Positions 9,165-18,070 are shown, counted from the first letter of the stretch. The stretch is DNA of 64,000 nucleotides from CAYJAZ01 sp964368455 (GCA_964368455.1 CAYJAZ010000003.1:98556-162555), one strand, 5' to 3'. Program-made: numbers and translations. The notes: generated by a model not told the origin, from the letters alone.

Positions 9165-10307
9165 ATGGCAAAGAAAAAACAAATACAAAAAAATATAAAT
9201 GAAGAAAATCAAAATTATAAGGACAGTTCTTCTTTTGATAATCCATTTAAAAATATTGATAAATCTTCCTTTAGATCAGACAATAGAAAAGAACCTAAAA
9301 ATGCTGTGAAAAAACCTGTTTATCAAGAAAAAATAGTCGCTCCTCATACTTCTGATGCTTTTGAGAATGATGAAGATTATTTTCTTTTTGCTATGTCCAA
9401 TGTAAATTCTGTAAAAAACAAAGAAAAATATAAACAAAAAGAAGAAAATGCATTTAAAGTCGAAAAAGAGCAAAAAAACGACAAGAAAACAGAAGATAAA
9501 ACTAAAAAAGATGCACAAAATCCTCTTTTTTCAGCTGAATTAACAAAGAAATTGCAAAAAACAAAGGAAGAAAAAAATAATCTAGCCCATACTCTTCAAA
9601 ATTCTTTGTCACAAAACATGCAAAGCACTTCTTTAGCTAATAAGAATCAAAATAAGCAAAATAATTTGGCAAAAACTCAAAATAAGCTAGATATAAACTC
9701 TCAAACTATACCAGAAGATAATGAATATTTTGACTTCTTTTCGGCTGTGCAAGACGTAAAACCATTGGACGGCAAGGAGCGATTAGCACCACCAGAACCA
9801 GAAAAAATCATTGTTCAGCAAGATCAAACACCTTTATTGCATGATTTTGAAGAGGGTAAACTTGAATTTTCTCTTTCTGCAAATGAAGAACATGTGCAAT
9901 GTAATATTCTTGGTCTAGATTTACTTACCTTAGGTAAATTGCAAAACAGACATTATAATCCTGAGGCTAGCATTGATTTGCATGGTTTTAATGCTAAAGA
10001 AGCTTTTGAAGCACTTATTCCTTTTTTTAAAAATGCCTATTATAAAGACATGCGTTGTGTGCTTATTGTTACTGGTAAAGGTTTGAATTCTTATGATAAA
10101 AAGTCTATTTTACGAGCGAAAGTTTGTGATTGGCTTATAGATATGCCATTTAAATATATCACTCTTGCTTTTTGCACAGCAAAGACAGAGGACGGCGGTG
10201 CTGGTGCTTTGTATGTTTTGTTGAGAAAAAGAAGAAAGAACTCGCCTGAAATTGCTTGGCATAGAATACCAAACGACTATGATATTTGGGCTGATTTAGA
10301 CAAATAA
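9165..10307 (+). CDS. Smr-domain protein with long disordered N terminus
   Basis: The C-terminal 100 residues form an Smr domain: IDLHGFNAKEAFEALIPFF, then VLIVTGKGLNS and a closing region before LYVLLRKRRK. Smr domains of MutS2 and YdaL type bind or cut nucleic acid; the exact substrate here is unknown. The first 230 residues or so are Lys/Gln/Asn/Glu-rich and low in complexity, probably disordered. I start at the ATG at 9165 because TGAGG lies at proper spacing; a TTG at 9153 overlaps that site. It begins 50 nt after selD with no terminator between, so cotranscription is likely. Confidence 0.85.
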   Translation: MAKKKQIQKNINEENQNYKDSSSFDNPFKNIDKSSFRSDNRKEPKNAVKKPVYQEKIVAPHTSDAFENDEDYFLFAMSNVNSVKNKEKYKQKEENAFKVEKEQKNDKKTEDKTKKDAQNPLFSAELTKKLQKTKEEKNNLAHTLQNSLSQNMQSTSLANKNQNKQNNLAKTQNKLDINSQTIPEDNEYFDFFSAVQDVKPLDGKERLAPPEPEKIIVQQDQTPLLHDFEEGKLEFSLSANEEHVQCNILGLDLLTLGKLQNRHYNPEASIDLHGFNAKEAFEALIPFFKNAYYKDMRCVLIVTGKGLNSYDKKSILRAKVCDWLIDMPFKYITLAFCTAKTEDGGAGALYVLLRKRRKNSPEIAWHRIPNDYDIWADLDK

Positions 10308-10315
10308 ATACTAAT

Positions 10316-10352
10316 AAAAGAAAATCTTGTTTTAGGGCAAGGTTTTTCTTTT
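10316..10352 (+). terminator. Terminator after the Smr gene
   Basis: Stem AAAAGAAAATCTTG (10316-10329) with CAAGGTTTTTCTTTT (10338-10352), T-rich on its 3' side, 8 nt after the stop codon. Confidence 0.65.
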
Positions 10353-10645
10353 ATGATTTAGTTGTAGAGCTAGAAGAATAAAGACTATGGACTATTGAGT
10401 TTTTGAAAAAAAACATGTTTTTCTCTTTTTTTTATGCTTTAATTTCTTGTTTTAAGGTTGATATTTATGCAAAAATACTTTTTTTTACTTTTTTGTAATT
10501 TTATTCTTTATTGACAATAACAAACAAAAATGCTATATACTATAAGTAATGAGAACAAGCTAAAAGCTAATTTTAGTTTTTTTCTTGTCTTTTTCTAAAA
10601 AATTTAAAAATGTATCTTATACATAATAAATAAAATAGGTGATTT
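10353..10645 (+). promoter_or_regulatory. Leader and promoter region of the FecR/RTX-like adhesin gene
   Basis: A near-consensus promoter is visible: TTGACA at 10511-10516 and TATATA at 10534-10539, spaced 17 bp, giving a leader of about 100 nt. Within that leader ACAAG-CTAAAA-GCTAA-TTTTAG-TTTTTTT-CTTGT (10556-10590) can fold as a short hairpin followed by T residues. This resembles a weak attenuator, but the stem is short. No gene is visible in the remaining part. Confidence 0.55.
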
Positions 10646-12655
10646 ATGCCAAATACGATAGAAGCAACCATAACCCAGAAAAATGGCGTTATATATGTAG
10701 AAAGAATGGGCGAACGTTTGTCGCTTGAAATAGGCGATGCTATTTACGAGCAAGATCTCATTCTTACAGGCCCTGATACAGTAGCAGAAATTCAATACAG
10801 AGACGGAACAAAGTCTCGCCTTGCACCAGACACAGAAATGCGTCTTGTTGACTATGAATACGGCTTATCTGCTGATTCAGAAAACAGTTTCCTTGTTGAT
10901 ATACAAGAGGGTGCAGTAAGAACTGTGACAGGAGATATTGTAGATCTCAATCCAAATGGCTTTAACATCACTTCACACGGAACTGAAATGAATGTTTTAG
11001 GTTCTGAAGTGCTTACAGTAGTGAGAAATGGCATTGTTGATCATCTCAATTTATTTTCAAAAAATGGAGTTATGGTTACATTGAACAATGTAACAGTTCC
11101 TTTGAAGAATCTTCAACTTGCTTCTTTTGATTATCGTAAAGGTTCAAGTTTTGAGTTTCAACAATTTAATCTCCAAGAAGCGAATGAATTTATTGATAAA
11201 AATGCAAAATTTCTTAATTTCAAAATCCCTCTCATGCAACAAAATGAAGGCGATTGGGAGGATGTGTTAAATTCTGAAAACGAGCTTTCTATAGTTCTTA
11301 CAACTCATGGCAATTCATTTGTTTCAGCCTTTATTCATCACAATTTGCAAACAGAAGGCGAAGATTTTGCTTTCAATTCAGCTGTTTCTAAACTTGTTCT
11401 TTCTCCTCTAGGTGGACTTCTTGAATTTTTCCCTACTCTTCTTCCAAATTTAGAAATAGCAAGCAAGATTTATCCTAAGAATGATCCTATTCTTGAAACA
11501 AATGGAGCATCTGATATTGTCAATAAAGTTTCCTTTGATACTTATTCTACTGGCACTTTAGAACTTACAGCTTTAAGAGATGATGTCACTATAACAAATA
11601 TGATAGGTGGCGAAATAAATCTTAATGATAATAACGACACAATTACAATCACTAATTTTACTAATGGAACAATCAACACAAATGCAGGCAATGACTATGT
11701 AAAGATCACAACCTTTGGTGATGGTACAGATTCTACAAGTATGCCAAATCTTTTCTTCGATCAAGGTTCTAATGTTCTTGATATTGATAATTTTTATAGT
11801 GGGCGTATAAGCGTAATGGGTGCTGATGCATTAACAATTGACATAGGTGTAGTAGGTTTGAGCACTGGTGGTTTTGCTCCAGAACTTTTTGCTGGTGATG
11901 GCGACACAAAGATAGATATGACTGTTCGCTCTATGTTTACTGGCGTTCTCAACTTAGGTAATAATGACGATTCTCTAAAAATTACTTATATGGAAGACGG
12001 TTCTGTCTCTTTAGGTGCTGGCAACGATTTTGTAGATATTAATACATTTGTTTATGGTAATATCACTCTAGGTGCAGGCAATAATAATATGCTCTTAGGT
12101 TCTTGGGGAAAATCTGGATCTGGCGGGGGAACTATATATCTTAATGAAGGAAATAATGTCCTTAGTGTTTTTGATGTTGATTTTAATGATGTAGTGGCAG
12201 TAACAGGAAGCGGTATAGATCTCTTGATAAGAGACGCCTCTGATACTGAAAGTATTTCATCTGGTTCAGGTTCTGCTCACGATTTTGATTTTGAACTACT
12301 TGTTACTGGTGCTACAAGTGCAGATGACTTAAATTATGCAAATTTTGGCATTTCTTTTGGTACAGATAGACTTATGCTTGATAGCCGTTATTGGACTGAA
12401 AGTGGCGGTAGATTCCATTATTCTAATGGCTCAATAACAGCTACTTTAACTGACGATTCATTAACATACAATGCCGAGATTACTACAAGTGTAGGTACTG
12501 AAAATCCTCCATTTGCTGCATCGGTTGCAACAATGAGCATGGCTGACGCTTCTATGGGAGTGGCAACACTTTCTTATAGTCCTATGCCTGCCTCTGATCC
12601 ATCTGCAAACCAAGCCTATGAATCAACACTTGGCCATTATCAATCAGTGATTTAA
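10646..12655 (+). CDS. Large FecR-domain, RTX-like repeat surface/secreted protein
   Basis: Predicted surface adhesin of 669 aa; function not demonstrated. There is no signal peptide. Residues 1-150 form a FecR-type domain with the pattern ITQKNGVIYVER, LEIGDAIYEQD, TVAEIQYRDGTKSRLAPDTEM, similar to the N-terminal modules of LapA-type type I secreted adhesins. Residues about 300-490 consist of irregular repeats rich in Asn, Asp and Gly, such as LNDNNDTITI, TNAGNDYVKI and LGAGNDFVDI, which resemble RTX beta-roll turns. Lack of a signal peptide plus RTX-like repeats suggests type I secretion, but no ABC exporter lies nearby. Promoter and terminator flank it as a single unit. Confidence 0.7.
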   Translation: MPNTIEATITQKNGVIYVERMGERLSLEIGDAIYEQDLILTGPDTVAEIQYRDGTKSRLAPDTEMRLVDYEYGLSADSENSFLVDIQEGAVRTVTGDIVDLNPNGFNITSHGTEMNVLGSEVLTVVRNGIVDHLNLFSKNGVMVTLNNVTVPLKNLQLASFDYRKGSSFEFQQFNLQEANEFIDKNAKFLNFKIPLMQQNEGDWEDVLNSENELSIVLTTHGNSFVSAFIHHNLQTEGEDFAFNSAVSKLVLSPLGGLLEFFPTLLPNLEIASKIYPKNDPILETNGASDIVNKVSFDTYSTGTLELTALRDDVTITNMIGGEINLNDNNDTITITNFTNGTINTNAGNDYVKITTFGDGTDSTSMPNLFFDQGSNVLDIDNFYSGRISVMGADALTIDIGVVGLSTGGFAPELFAGDGDTKIDMTVRSMFTGVLNLGNNDDSLKITYMEDGSVSLGAGNDFVDINTFVYGNITLGAGNNNMLLGSWGKSGSGGGTIYLNEGNNVLSVFDVDFNDVVAVTGSGIDLLIRDASDTESISSGSGSAHDFDFELLVTGATSADDLNYANFGISFGTDRLMLDSRYWTESGGRFHYSNGSITATLTDDSLTYNAEITTSVGTENPPFAASVATMSMADASMGVATLSYSPMPASDPSANQAYESTLGHYQSVI

Positions 12656-12676
12656 TATACTTATGATAGAAAAAAT

Positions 12677-12710
12677 AAAGCGTGGGCAAATAAACCCACG
12701 CTTTTTTTTA
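12677..12710. terminator. Bidirectional terminator between adhesin gene and mntP
   Basis: Perfect stem AAAGCGTGGG (12677-12686) and CCCACGCTTT (12695-12704), followed by T8 on the plus strand and preceded by A-rich sequence that gives U residues on the minus strand. It separates two convergent genes. Confidence 0.85.
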
Positions 12711-12723
12711 TGTATTAAATTAT

Positions 12724-13296
12724 TTAAAATAGAAGAAATTTAATTCCTAAAAGTATTAAAATTAAAGCTCCTATTCTTTCAGCTTTTTGGCTAAATCTTT
12801 CATCCACTAAAGAGCCTAATTGCACACCTAATGCCGAAATACAAAAAGTAGTGAAGCCAATAAGGCAAACAGCTAGATAAATAGGTAAAGTGTAATTATA
12901 ACTATAGATTACGCCAATAGCAAGAGCATCAATACTTGTTGCTACAGCCGCCAAGAGCATAGGGAAAAAAGCCAATGGATTTAATGTTTTTTCTTCATCT
13001 TGCTCATCTTGCTCTTCTTTCTTAAAAGTATTTTTGAGCATATTCAAACCCAAACAAAAAAGTATAAGAAAGGAAATAAGAGGAGCGTATTTTTCTATAA
13101 ATGTCGTTAAAACAGAGCCTAAAAAATCTCCAGTTAAAGGCATGAGAGCCTGAAAAACACCAAAATAGAGCCCAACTATAACAGCTGAGAATACTTTATT
13201 CTTCTTTTGTATGATTTGTAAGCCAATACAGATAGATATGGCAAAAGCATCTAAAGAAAGGGCTATGGCTATGAGAAAAATTTCTAAATATTGCAT
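12724..13296 (-). CDS. mntP: Manganese efflux pump MntP (DUF204)
   Basis: Exports Mn2+ across the inner membrane. The 190-aa protein has six predicted hydrophobic segments in two similar halves, each with the family acidic motif: IALSLDAFAISI near residue 12 and AVATSIDALAIGV near residue 117. A charged loop (KKEEQDEQDEEK) separates the halves. In other bacteria mntP is controlled by MntR or a yybP-ykoY riboswitch; I see no such leader in the 80 nt upstream. Confidence 0.88.
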   Translation of the reverse strand: MQYLEIFLIAIALSLDAFAISICIGLQIIQKKNKVFSAVIVGLYFGVFQALMPLTGDFLGSVLTTFIEKYAPLISFLILFCLGLNMLKNTFKKEEQDEQDEEKTLNPLAFFPMLLAAVATSIDALAIGVIYSYNYTLPIYLAVCLIGFTTFCISALGVQLGSLVDERFSQKAERIGALILILLGIKFLLF

Positions 13297-13445
13297 AAGT
13301 TCTTTGCGAGCTTAATCAAAAAATAAAAAAAGTAAAGAAAATTTTTTTCAATCAAAAATTGAGGATATAAAAATACTTGCTTATTTATATTTTTTCCTAT
13401 AAAAAAAGCATGTTATTTATTTTTTTGAGTGTGTATAGTATTTTT

Positions 13446-14201
13446 ATGAATTTTTCTCTTTTTTTCTGCCTTCTTCTTTCATTCTTCCTTACTGCCTTGC
13501 CAAGCTATGCTTCTAATAAATGGACGCAATCTTATTCAAAAGCAAAGAATACACTTGAACAAAAAGTCTATCTCACTTCTCTTGAAAGAAAAACAATTTA
13601 TTGCCAAGCACAGTTTTTTGAAGATAAATCTATTGCCTTGCCACAGGGCTTCACAACACAAAAGCATGTAAAAAGAGCAAATAAAATCGAATGGGAACAT
13701 ATAGTGCCTGTTGAAAACTTTGGTAGAGCCTTTACACAATGGCGTGAGGGCGACAGACTTTGTGTAGACAGCAAGGGCAAATATTATAAAGGCAGAAAAT
13801 GTGCCCAAAAAACAAATGAAGATTTTCGCTATATGCAAGCTGATATGTACAATCTTTATCCAGCTATAGGTGCAATAAATGCAAGCAGATCAAATTTTAA
13901 TTTCACTCCCTTTATTAAAGAAAAATCTACTTTTGGTTCATGTGAAGTAAAAATCAATAATAAAAAAGTAGAAGTGCCTGAGCATTCACGTGGTAAAATA
14001 GCAAGAGCATATCTCTATATGGAAGCCAATTATAAATCCTACACAATGAGCAAACAGCAAAGAAAGCTTATGTTAGCATGGGACAAACAATATCCAGTGC
14101 ATAAAGAAGAATGCGTACGAACAAAAAGAATAGAGCAAATACAAAAAAATGAAAATCTTTTTGTGAAAAATCAATGTCTACAATTAAATTATTGGAATTA
14201 A
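13446..14201 (+). CDS. endA: Endonuclease I family secreted/periplasmic nuclease
   Basis: Non-specific DNA endonuclease of the EndA/NucM/Dns family with a beta-beta-alpha-metal site. Seen: a signal peptide (hydrophobic run ending TALPSYAS), RKTIYCQAQF, the catalytic IEWEHIVP, a Cys-rich segment, then DMYNLYPAIGAINASRSNF. I prefer the ATG at 13446, which begins the signal peptide; the frame extends back to 13377 through AT-rich sequence. It likely degrades extracellular or incoming DNA. It is a single gene divergent from mntP. Confidence 0.88.
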   Translation: MNFSLFFCLLLSFFLTALPSYASNKWTQSYSKAKNTLEQKVYLTSLERKTIYCQAQFFEDKSIALPQGFTTQKHVKRANKIEWEHIVPVENFGRAFTQWREGDRLCVDSKGKYYKGRKCAQKTNEDFRYMQADMYNLYPAIGAINASRSNFNFTPFIKEKSTFGSCEVKINNKKVEVPEHSRGKIARAYLYMEANYKSYTMSKQQRKLMLAWDKQYPVHKEECVRTKRIEQIQKNENLFVKNQCLQLNYWN

Positions 14202-14346
14202 TTTATTCTTCATTAAAACAATATGTTATATAAAGTTGATAAGTACAAATTTTTGTATTTAAAGACTTTACATTTGTTTATATAAAAGATATACTTACAA
14301 TTAATAAAATTATAATGGTGTAAATCCTTATTTAAAGGAGTTTGTT

Positions 14347-15672
14347 GTGAGAAAAATTTCTTTTTTATTTATTCTTCTATCTTTTGTTTTAGCTTTAAGC
14401 ACTAATGCTATAGCACAAGAGACTCAAAGTCAATTAAAACAAGAAAAACAAGCTGCTGCACAACTTTTAGAAGATGGCAGAAGTGAAGAAGCTTACGAAG
14501 CTTATTCTCTTTTATTAATTGAATATCCAAGTGATTTAGGAATAAACTTAGGCTATGCAAGATCAGCTCTTGCTTCAAATAGATATGGGCATGCAACAAT
14601 GACTTATGAAAGATTGCTTGCACAATATCCTAATGAGCCAATTTTATTAAAAGAATTAGCATACGCACTTGCTATGCAAGACGATGAATTGCGTGCAAGT
14701 ATGGAATTAGAAAAAAATCCAAAGGCGAGTGCACAAGAAAATATCGATCTTTTAACCTCGTGGACACAAGAGCCAAAGCGTACACATATTAAAGGTAGAC
14801 TTTCTATAGGTGCTATCTTTGATAGTAATATCAATGCTGGCCCAGCTTCTAGAGAAGTAACCTTAGGCGTGTGGGATGTGCGATTAAGCGAAGAAGCAGA
14901 GCAGCAAGAAACTTTTGCAAATTATATTGCTGCAAATCTAGATGTCGCACATAAATTATCGCAAGAAAGTCCATGGTGGCTCACAGCAACTCTAGATCTC
15001 TATGCTCGCTACAATTACGCATCAGAAGCAAATGATCTCAATCTTTCTTCTTCTGAATTTGCTTCTGGTAAAGTTGGTATTCGCCATCTCACAGAAGACA
15101 CAATGTTTGAGCTAAACCTCACTTCACAAGTGTTTGATTATGCCTTCTTAGAAAATACCTTTTCAGTAGGGCCTGAAATCAACTTTGTTTATGCACTAAA
15201 TCCAAAATTCCACCTCATCACAAATGCAACATACACTCACAGAGCCTATTCTGATAATTCACTCTATAATGGATGGTATTCATCAGCAGGGCAATACGCA
15301 CGTATATTCATGGGTGACGCAGGGCATAATTTCACCTTCGGTGGCAGATATATAGGTGCAAATGCTGAAAAATCAAATTATTCTTACGACGGTTTTGAAG
15401 TCAGTGCAGATCTAACTTTCATACTCCCATACAACCTACGTTTATCCACCTTCTTTGCCTACGGAGAAGAATATTATCACGGAGTTGCAAGTGCATTAGA
15501 AACTGAAAATAGAAAAGATACACGTATAAGAACCGGTGCAAGTCTCATGATACCACTTTCAGAAGCATGGGAAATCGTATTTGGTTATCAATACACTAAG
15601 AACGATTCCAATAGTGCACTCTATACCTACGATCAGCACATAGGTACCTTTGCAATTTCATGGAAATTCTAA
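14347..15672 (+). CDS. TPR plus outer-membrane beta-barrel protein, SLAM/DUF560-like
   Basis: The 441-aa product has a signal peptide (ending NAIAQE), TPR-like helices at about residues 35-130 (pattern AYEAYSLLLIEYPSDLGINLGYARSAL), and a long beta-rich C-terminal half (about 150-441) ending ...ISWKF with a terminal Phe typical of BAM-inserted barrels. This layout, and the phrase GAIFDSNINAGP at the barrel start, match the SLAM/DUF560 family (TPR-porins of the proposed type XI secretion system), which move proteins across the outer membrane. The start is GTG with AAAGGAG upstream. FecR-domain proteins lie on both sides and are candidate partners. Cargo is unproven. Confidence 0.7.
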   Translation: MRKISFLFILLSFVLALSTNAIAQETQSQLKQEKQAAAQLLEDGRSEEAYEAYSLLLIEYPSDLGINLGYARSALASNRYGHATMTYERLLAQYPNEPILLKELAYALAMQDDELRASMELEKNPKASAQENIDLLTSWTQEPKRTHIKGRLSIGAIFDSNINAGPASREVTLGVWDVRLSEEAEQQETFANYIAANLDVAHKLSQESPWWLTATLDLYARYNYASEANDLNLSSSEFASGKVGIRHLTEDTMFELNLTSQVFDYAFLENTFSVGPEINFVYALNPKFHLITNATYTHRAYSDNSLYNGWYSSAGQYARIFMGDAGHNFTFGGRYIGANAEKSNYSYDGFEVSADLTFILPYNLRLSTFFAYGEEYYHGVASALETENRKDTRIRTGASLMIPLSEAWEIVFGYQYTKNDSNSALYTYDQHIGTFAISWKF

Positions 15673-15697
15673 GAAATAAATAAAATAAAGTAAAAAG

Positions 15698-15731
15698 AAA
15701 ACTGTCTTAAAGCAATAAGGCAGTTTTTTTT
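15698..15731 (+). terminator. Terminator after the TPR-porin gene
   Basis: Stem AAAACTGTCTT (15698-15708) and AAGGCAGTTTT (15717-15727) with T8, 25 nt after the stop. Confidence 0.75.
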
Positions 15732-15734
15732 GGT

Positions 15735-16050
15735 CTTCGATTTTTTTTGTTTTCTATGCCTCTGGCAGCCAAAGGGAATAATTCCCTTTGGAAACCCTAG
15801 CATGCAAGGTGAGTGCGTAGGGATTTTGCTAAAGTAGTAATTTTATATTTTTTATTTGCGAAAAAGTTTTAAAGTTTTAGTGCTATGCACCAAAACATTA
15901 AATACTGTTTCGCTTTAAAATGGTGGGGATTATTGTTTGCAAAGATTTATTTACCATTTGTCACTGCGTTCCAAATGTCTAGCTTTTTTTAAAGACATGG
16001 ATTGTCACGTCATTGCGAGAAATGAGCAAAGCGAATGACGTGGCAATCTA
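15735..16050. repeat. Second copy of the dispersed palindromic element (left arm plus central palindrome)
   Basis: This stretch repeats the left arm of the 2766-3334 element in the same order. It has the CCAAAGGGAA-TAA-TTCCCTTTGG palindrome (15769-15791), AACCCTAGCATGCAAGGT, TTATTTGCGAAAAAGTTTTAA, a hairpin around TGCTATGCA (15877-15903), ACTGTTTCGCTTTAAAAT, CATTTGTCACT-GTTCCAAATG, and a central palindrome with 15-bp arms (GATTGTCACGTCATT 16000-16014, AATGACGTGGCAATC 16034-16048). It lacks the matching right arm, so it is either truncated or the modular unit from which the other copy was built. Confidence 0.8.
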
Positions 16051-16624
16051 AACGAATCTATAATTAAATTATAAATCTTAGTTCAAAGTTGAAATTTTTG
16101 ATCTACAGAAATTGGCACTGTCTTTTGCCGTCGTAGACAAAAAGAGCATACGAAGATAAAGCATACTGATTTTGGTAAAAAAATCGTTGTATGCCTGTAC
16201 AGTCAAGACGGCTTTAGTGCCAATTTAAGCGCAGGTAAGGCGGGTGTTCGTCAAGAGGGGGCGCTAAGGACAGGCACTGTCCTTTTGCCTCTCTTGACCC
16301 CCGCTGGAGGCGAGTTAAAATTGTGAACGAGCATTAGTTGATAAAAGAAATTAAAATCAATAATGTGAGCTTTGCGAACAAAAGCTTTAGCGAATTTGAA
16401 TTTTTCATACATTCTCATTAATATTCCAAATGCGTATAGAGAATATTTTTACTCTTTAAAGACATGGATTGCGACGTGGCAATCTATTTTCCTTTTTTAA
16501 CAAATTTTCTCGTAAGTCCTAAATATAATCTTCAAGACTCGTCATTGCGAGAAGCTTGTGACATGCCAATCTACGTTTTTTTGTATAAGCTCCTTTAAAT
16601 TTCTCTGTATTCTAAAAACAAAAA
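16051..16624. repeat. Mosaic of further inverted-repeat segments, no gene
   Basis: The rest of the 1-kb gap between the TPR-porin and FecR genes has no supported frame. At 16109-16226 a large imperfect hairpin is formed by AAATTGGCAC/GTGCCAATTT, GCCGTC/GACGGC and GCATAC/GTATGC. At 16227-16315 a GC-richer patch contains the perfect hairpin AAGGACAG-GCA-CTGTCCTT and CAAGAGG/CCTCTCTTG-like arms. Partial copies of the GTCATTGCGAG / GGCAATCTA palindrome recur at about 16464-16483 and 16534-16574. Base composition of the patch differs from its AT-rich surroundings. Confidence 0.6.
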
Positions 16625-16648
16625 AAGCCCTTTGAAAACAAAGGGCTT
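16625..16648 (-). terminator. Terminator after the FecR gene (minus strand)
   Basis: Perfect stem AAGCCCTTTG-AAAA-CAAAGGGCTT; on the minus strand it is followed by a T run (from the A run at 16619-16626). Confidence 0.85.
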
Positions 16649-16673
16649 GAAAGTATAATTTTCTTAACAAAGA

Positions 16674-17897
16674 TTAGTCTGTTTCAAAGTCTATAATGCC
16701 TGAAACATTACCAGAGTATGGTCCAGTTCCACCATTGAAGTTAAGTGTTCCGTCAGCTGTGTTATTAGGAATATTTATATTGCCTGAAGCGTCCCAAGAA
16801 GAAGCCATACCTTGCTCAAGTCCATTATCTTTCCATTGTGAACCAGAAATAGAGTATTGAGTACCTTGTATCAAGCCAGAGCCCTTAAAATTACTATCAC
16901 TTTCAACGGCACCAGTTAAAGAGCCAGAAGGCAATTTTGCTTGTCCATTTGAAATAGCACCACTTGTGAGATTAACATCAAATTGTAATTCTCCATCAGT
17001 AAAAGGTGTGCCATTTGATGTGTAATTTACGCCTAATTTGATTTCTGCGTCATCACTTAGAATAGTACCAGCTGGTAAGCCTGCAATCCCTGTATTTGGA
17101 TCATTTGGATTGAAAGTGCCAGGAGTTGAAGAATCTGCCTTTCCAGCAGAAGATTCTGGGCTTGTTCCTAAAGATTGTTGACTTTCTAATACAAATGGAA
17201 GAGTTTGAGAAAGTGTAGTATCTGATTCATAAGCCGGCAATCTGTTAGGATCGTCTGGATTTAGAATTGTTGGTAAGAAAGAAATGCTTGTTTTTTCAAT
17301 AATAACTTGTCTATGGCCACGGTTCATTGTAGTTGGCGGAGTAAATAATCTACCATCTGGGCCAAAAACAGCATAATGTCCAACAGGTATAACTGTATTA
17401 TTCACAACAACACTTCTTGTTTTTACACTATTTTCAACTGAAACAGTTGTGTAATCATTTGCTGTTTCAACAGCAAAAGTAGTGCCACGAATGCCTACAG
17501 TAGCTTCTGGAGTGATAACTTTGAAAGCTTCTGGATTTGATTCAACAATCTTGCCAGTTACAAATCGTGCAAAACCTTTGCCTATATTAGCAGTAAAGGA
17601 AGCGTCATTTTGTGTGAAATTAAAGTCAGACATAGTAAATACAGTATTTGAACTCAAGCTCGCTAATGTGTGATCTTTGAACATAAGTTGAATTCTGCCT
17701 GTGCCATCTGTGATAATAGTATCATTATTATGCACTTCATCTTCAAGATTTACATCTATTTGATTTCCAGCACGTTCTATAACAACGCCTTGAGAAAGAG
17801 CAATAACTTTTGCCACTACTTGAGCTTTAGCTTGAAGTGGTGAAAAAAGTAATAAAGATGCTAAGAAGATAAAGGAAAATAATTTGAAGTTTCGCAT
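16674..17897 (-). CDS. FecR-domain exported protein with C-terminal beta-rich domain
   Basis: The 407-aa product has a signal peptide (ending LQAKAQ) and a FecR domain (about residues 28-190: VIALSQGVVIERAG, LEDEVHNNDTIITDGTGRIQLMFKDHTLASLSSNT, TPEATVGIRGTTFAVE). A Pro/Ser-rich linker follows, then a C-terminal stretch (about 280-407) rich in Gly, Ser and alternating hydrophobics that may form a small barrel. This FecR type is found in exported proteins in Desulfovibrio relatives and is unlike FecR sigma regulators. The C-terminal part is reminiscent of the barrel domains carried by SLAM cargo; that is inference. GGAGG precedes the ATG. It faces the TPR-porin gene across the repeat mosaic. 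Confidence 0.7.
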   Translation of the reverse strand: MRNFKLFSFIFLASLLLFSPLQAKAQVVAKVIALSQGVVIERAGNQIDVNLEDEVHNNDTIITDGTGRIQLMFKDHTLASLSSNTVFTMSDFNFTQNDASFTANIGKGFARFVTGKIVESNPEAFKVITPEATVGIRGTTFAVETANDYTTVSVENSVKTRSVVVNNTVIPVGHYAVFGPDGRLFTPPTTMNRGHRQVIIEKTSISFLPTILNPDDPNRLPAYESDTTLSQTLPFVLESQQSLGTSPESSAGKADSSTPGTFNPNDPNTGIAGLPAGTILSDDAEIKLGVNYTSNGTPFTDGELQFDVNLTSGAISNGQAKLPSGSLTGAVESDSNFKGSGLIQGTQYSISGSQWKDNGLEQGMASSWDASGNINIPNNTADGTLNFNGGTGPYSGNVSGIIDFETD

Positions 17898-18019
17898 AGA
17901 GCCTCCAAAGTAAAATAGTAATTTACATTAATGAAATAAATATAATAGAAAAAAGGGAAAATGTAAAGCAGAAAGTGAGATTGAAATGTTGATAAAAATA
18001 CACATTTATATAAAATAAA

Positions 18020-18048
18020 ACCCCACTTTTAGAGATAAAAAGTGGGGT
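18020..18048 (-). terminator. Terminator after the first chemoreceptor gene
   Basis: Stem ACCCCACTTTT (18020-18030) and AAAAGTGGGGT (18038-18048), with A-rich sequence at 18012-18020 giving U residues on the minus strand. Confidence 0.75.
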
Positions 18049-18070
18049 AATTTTTCTTAAGGACTTACTA

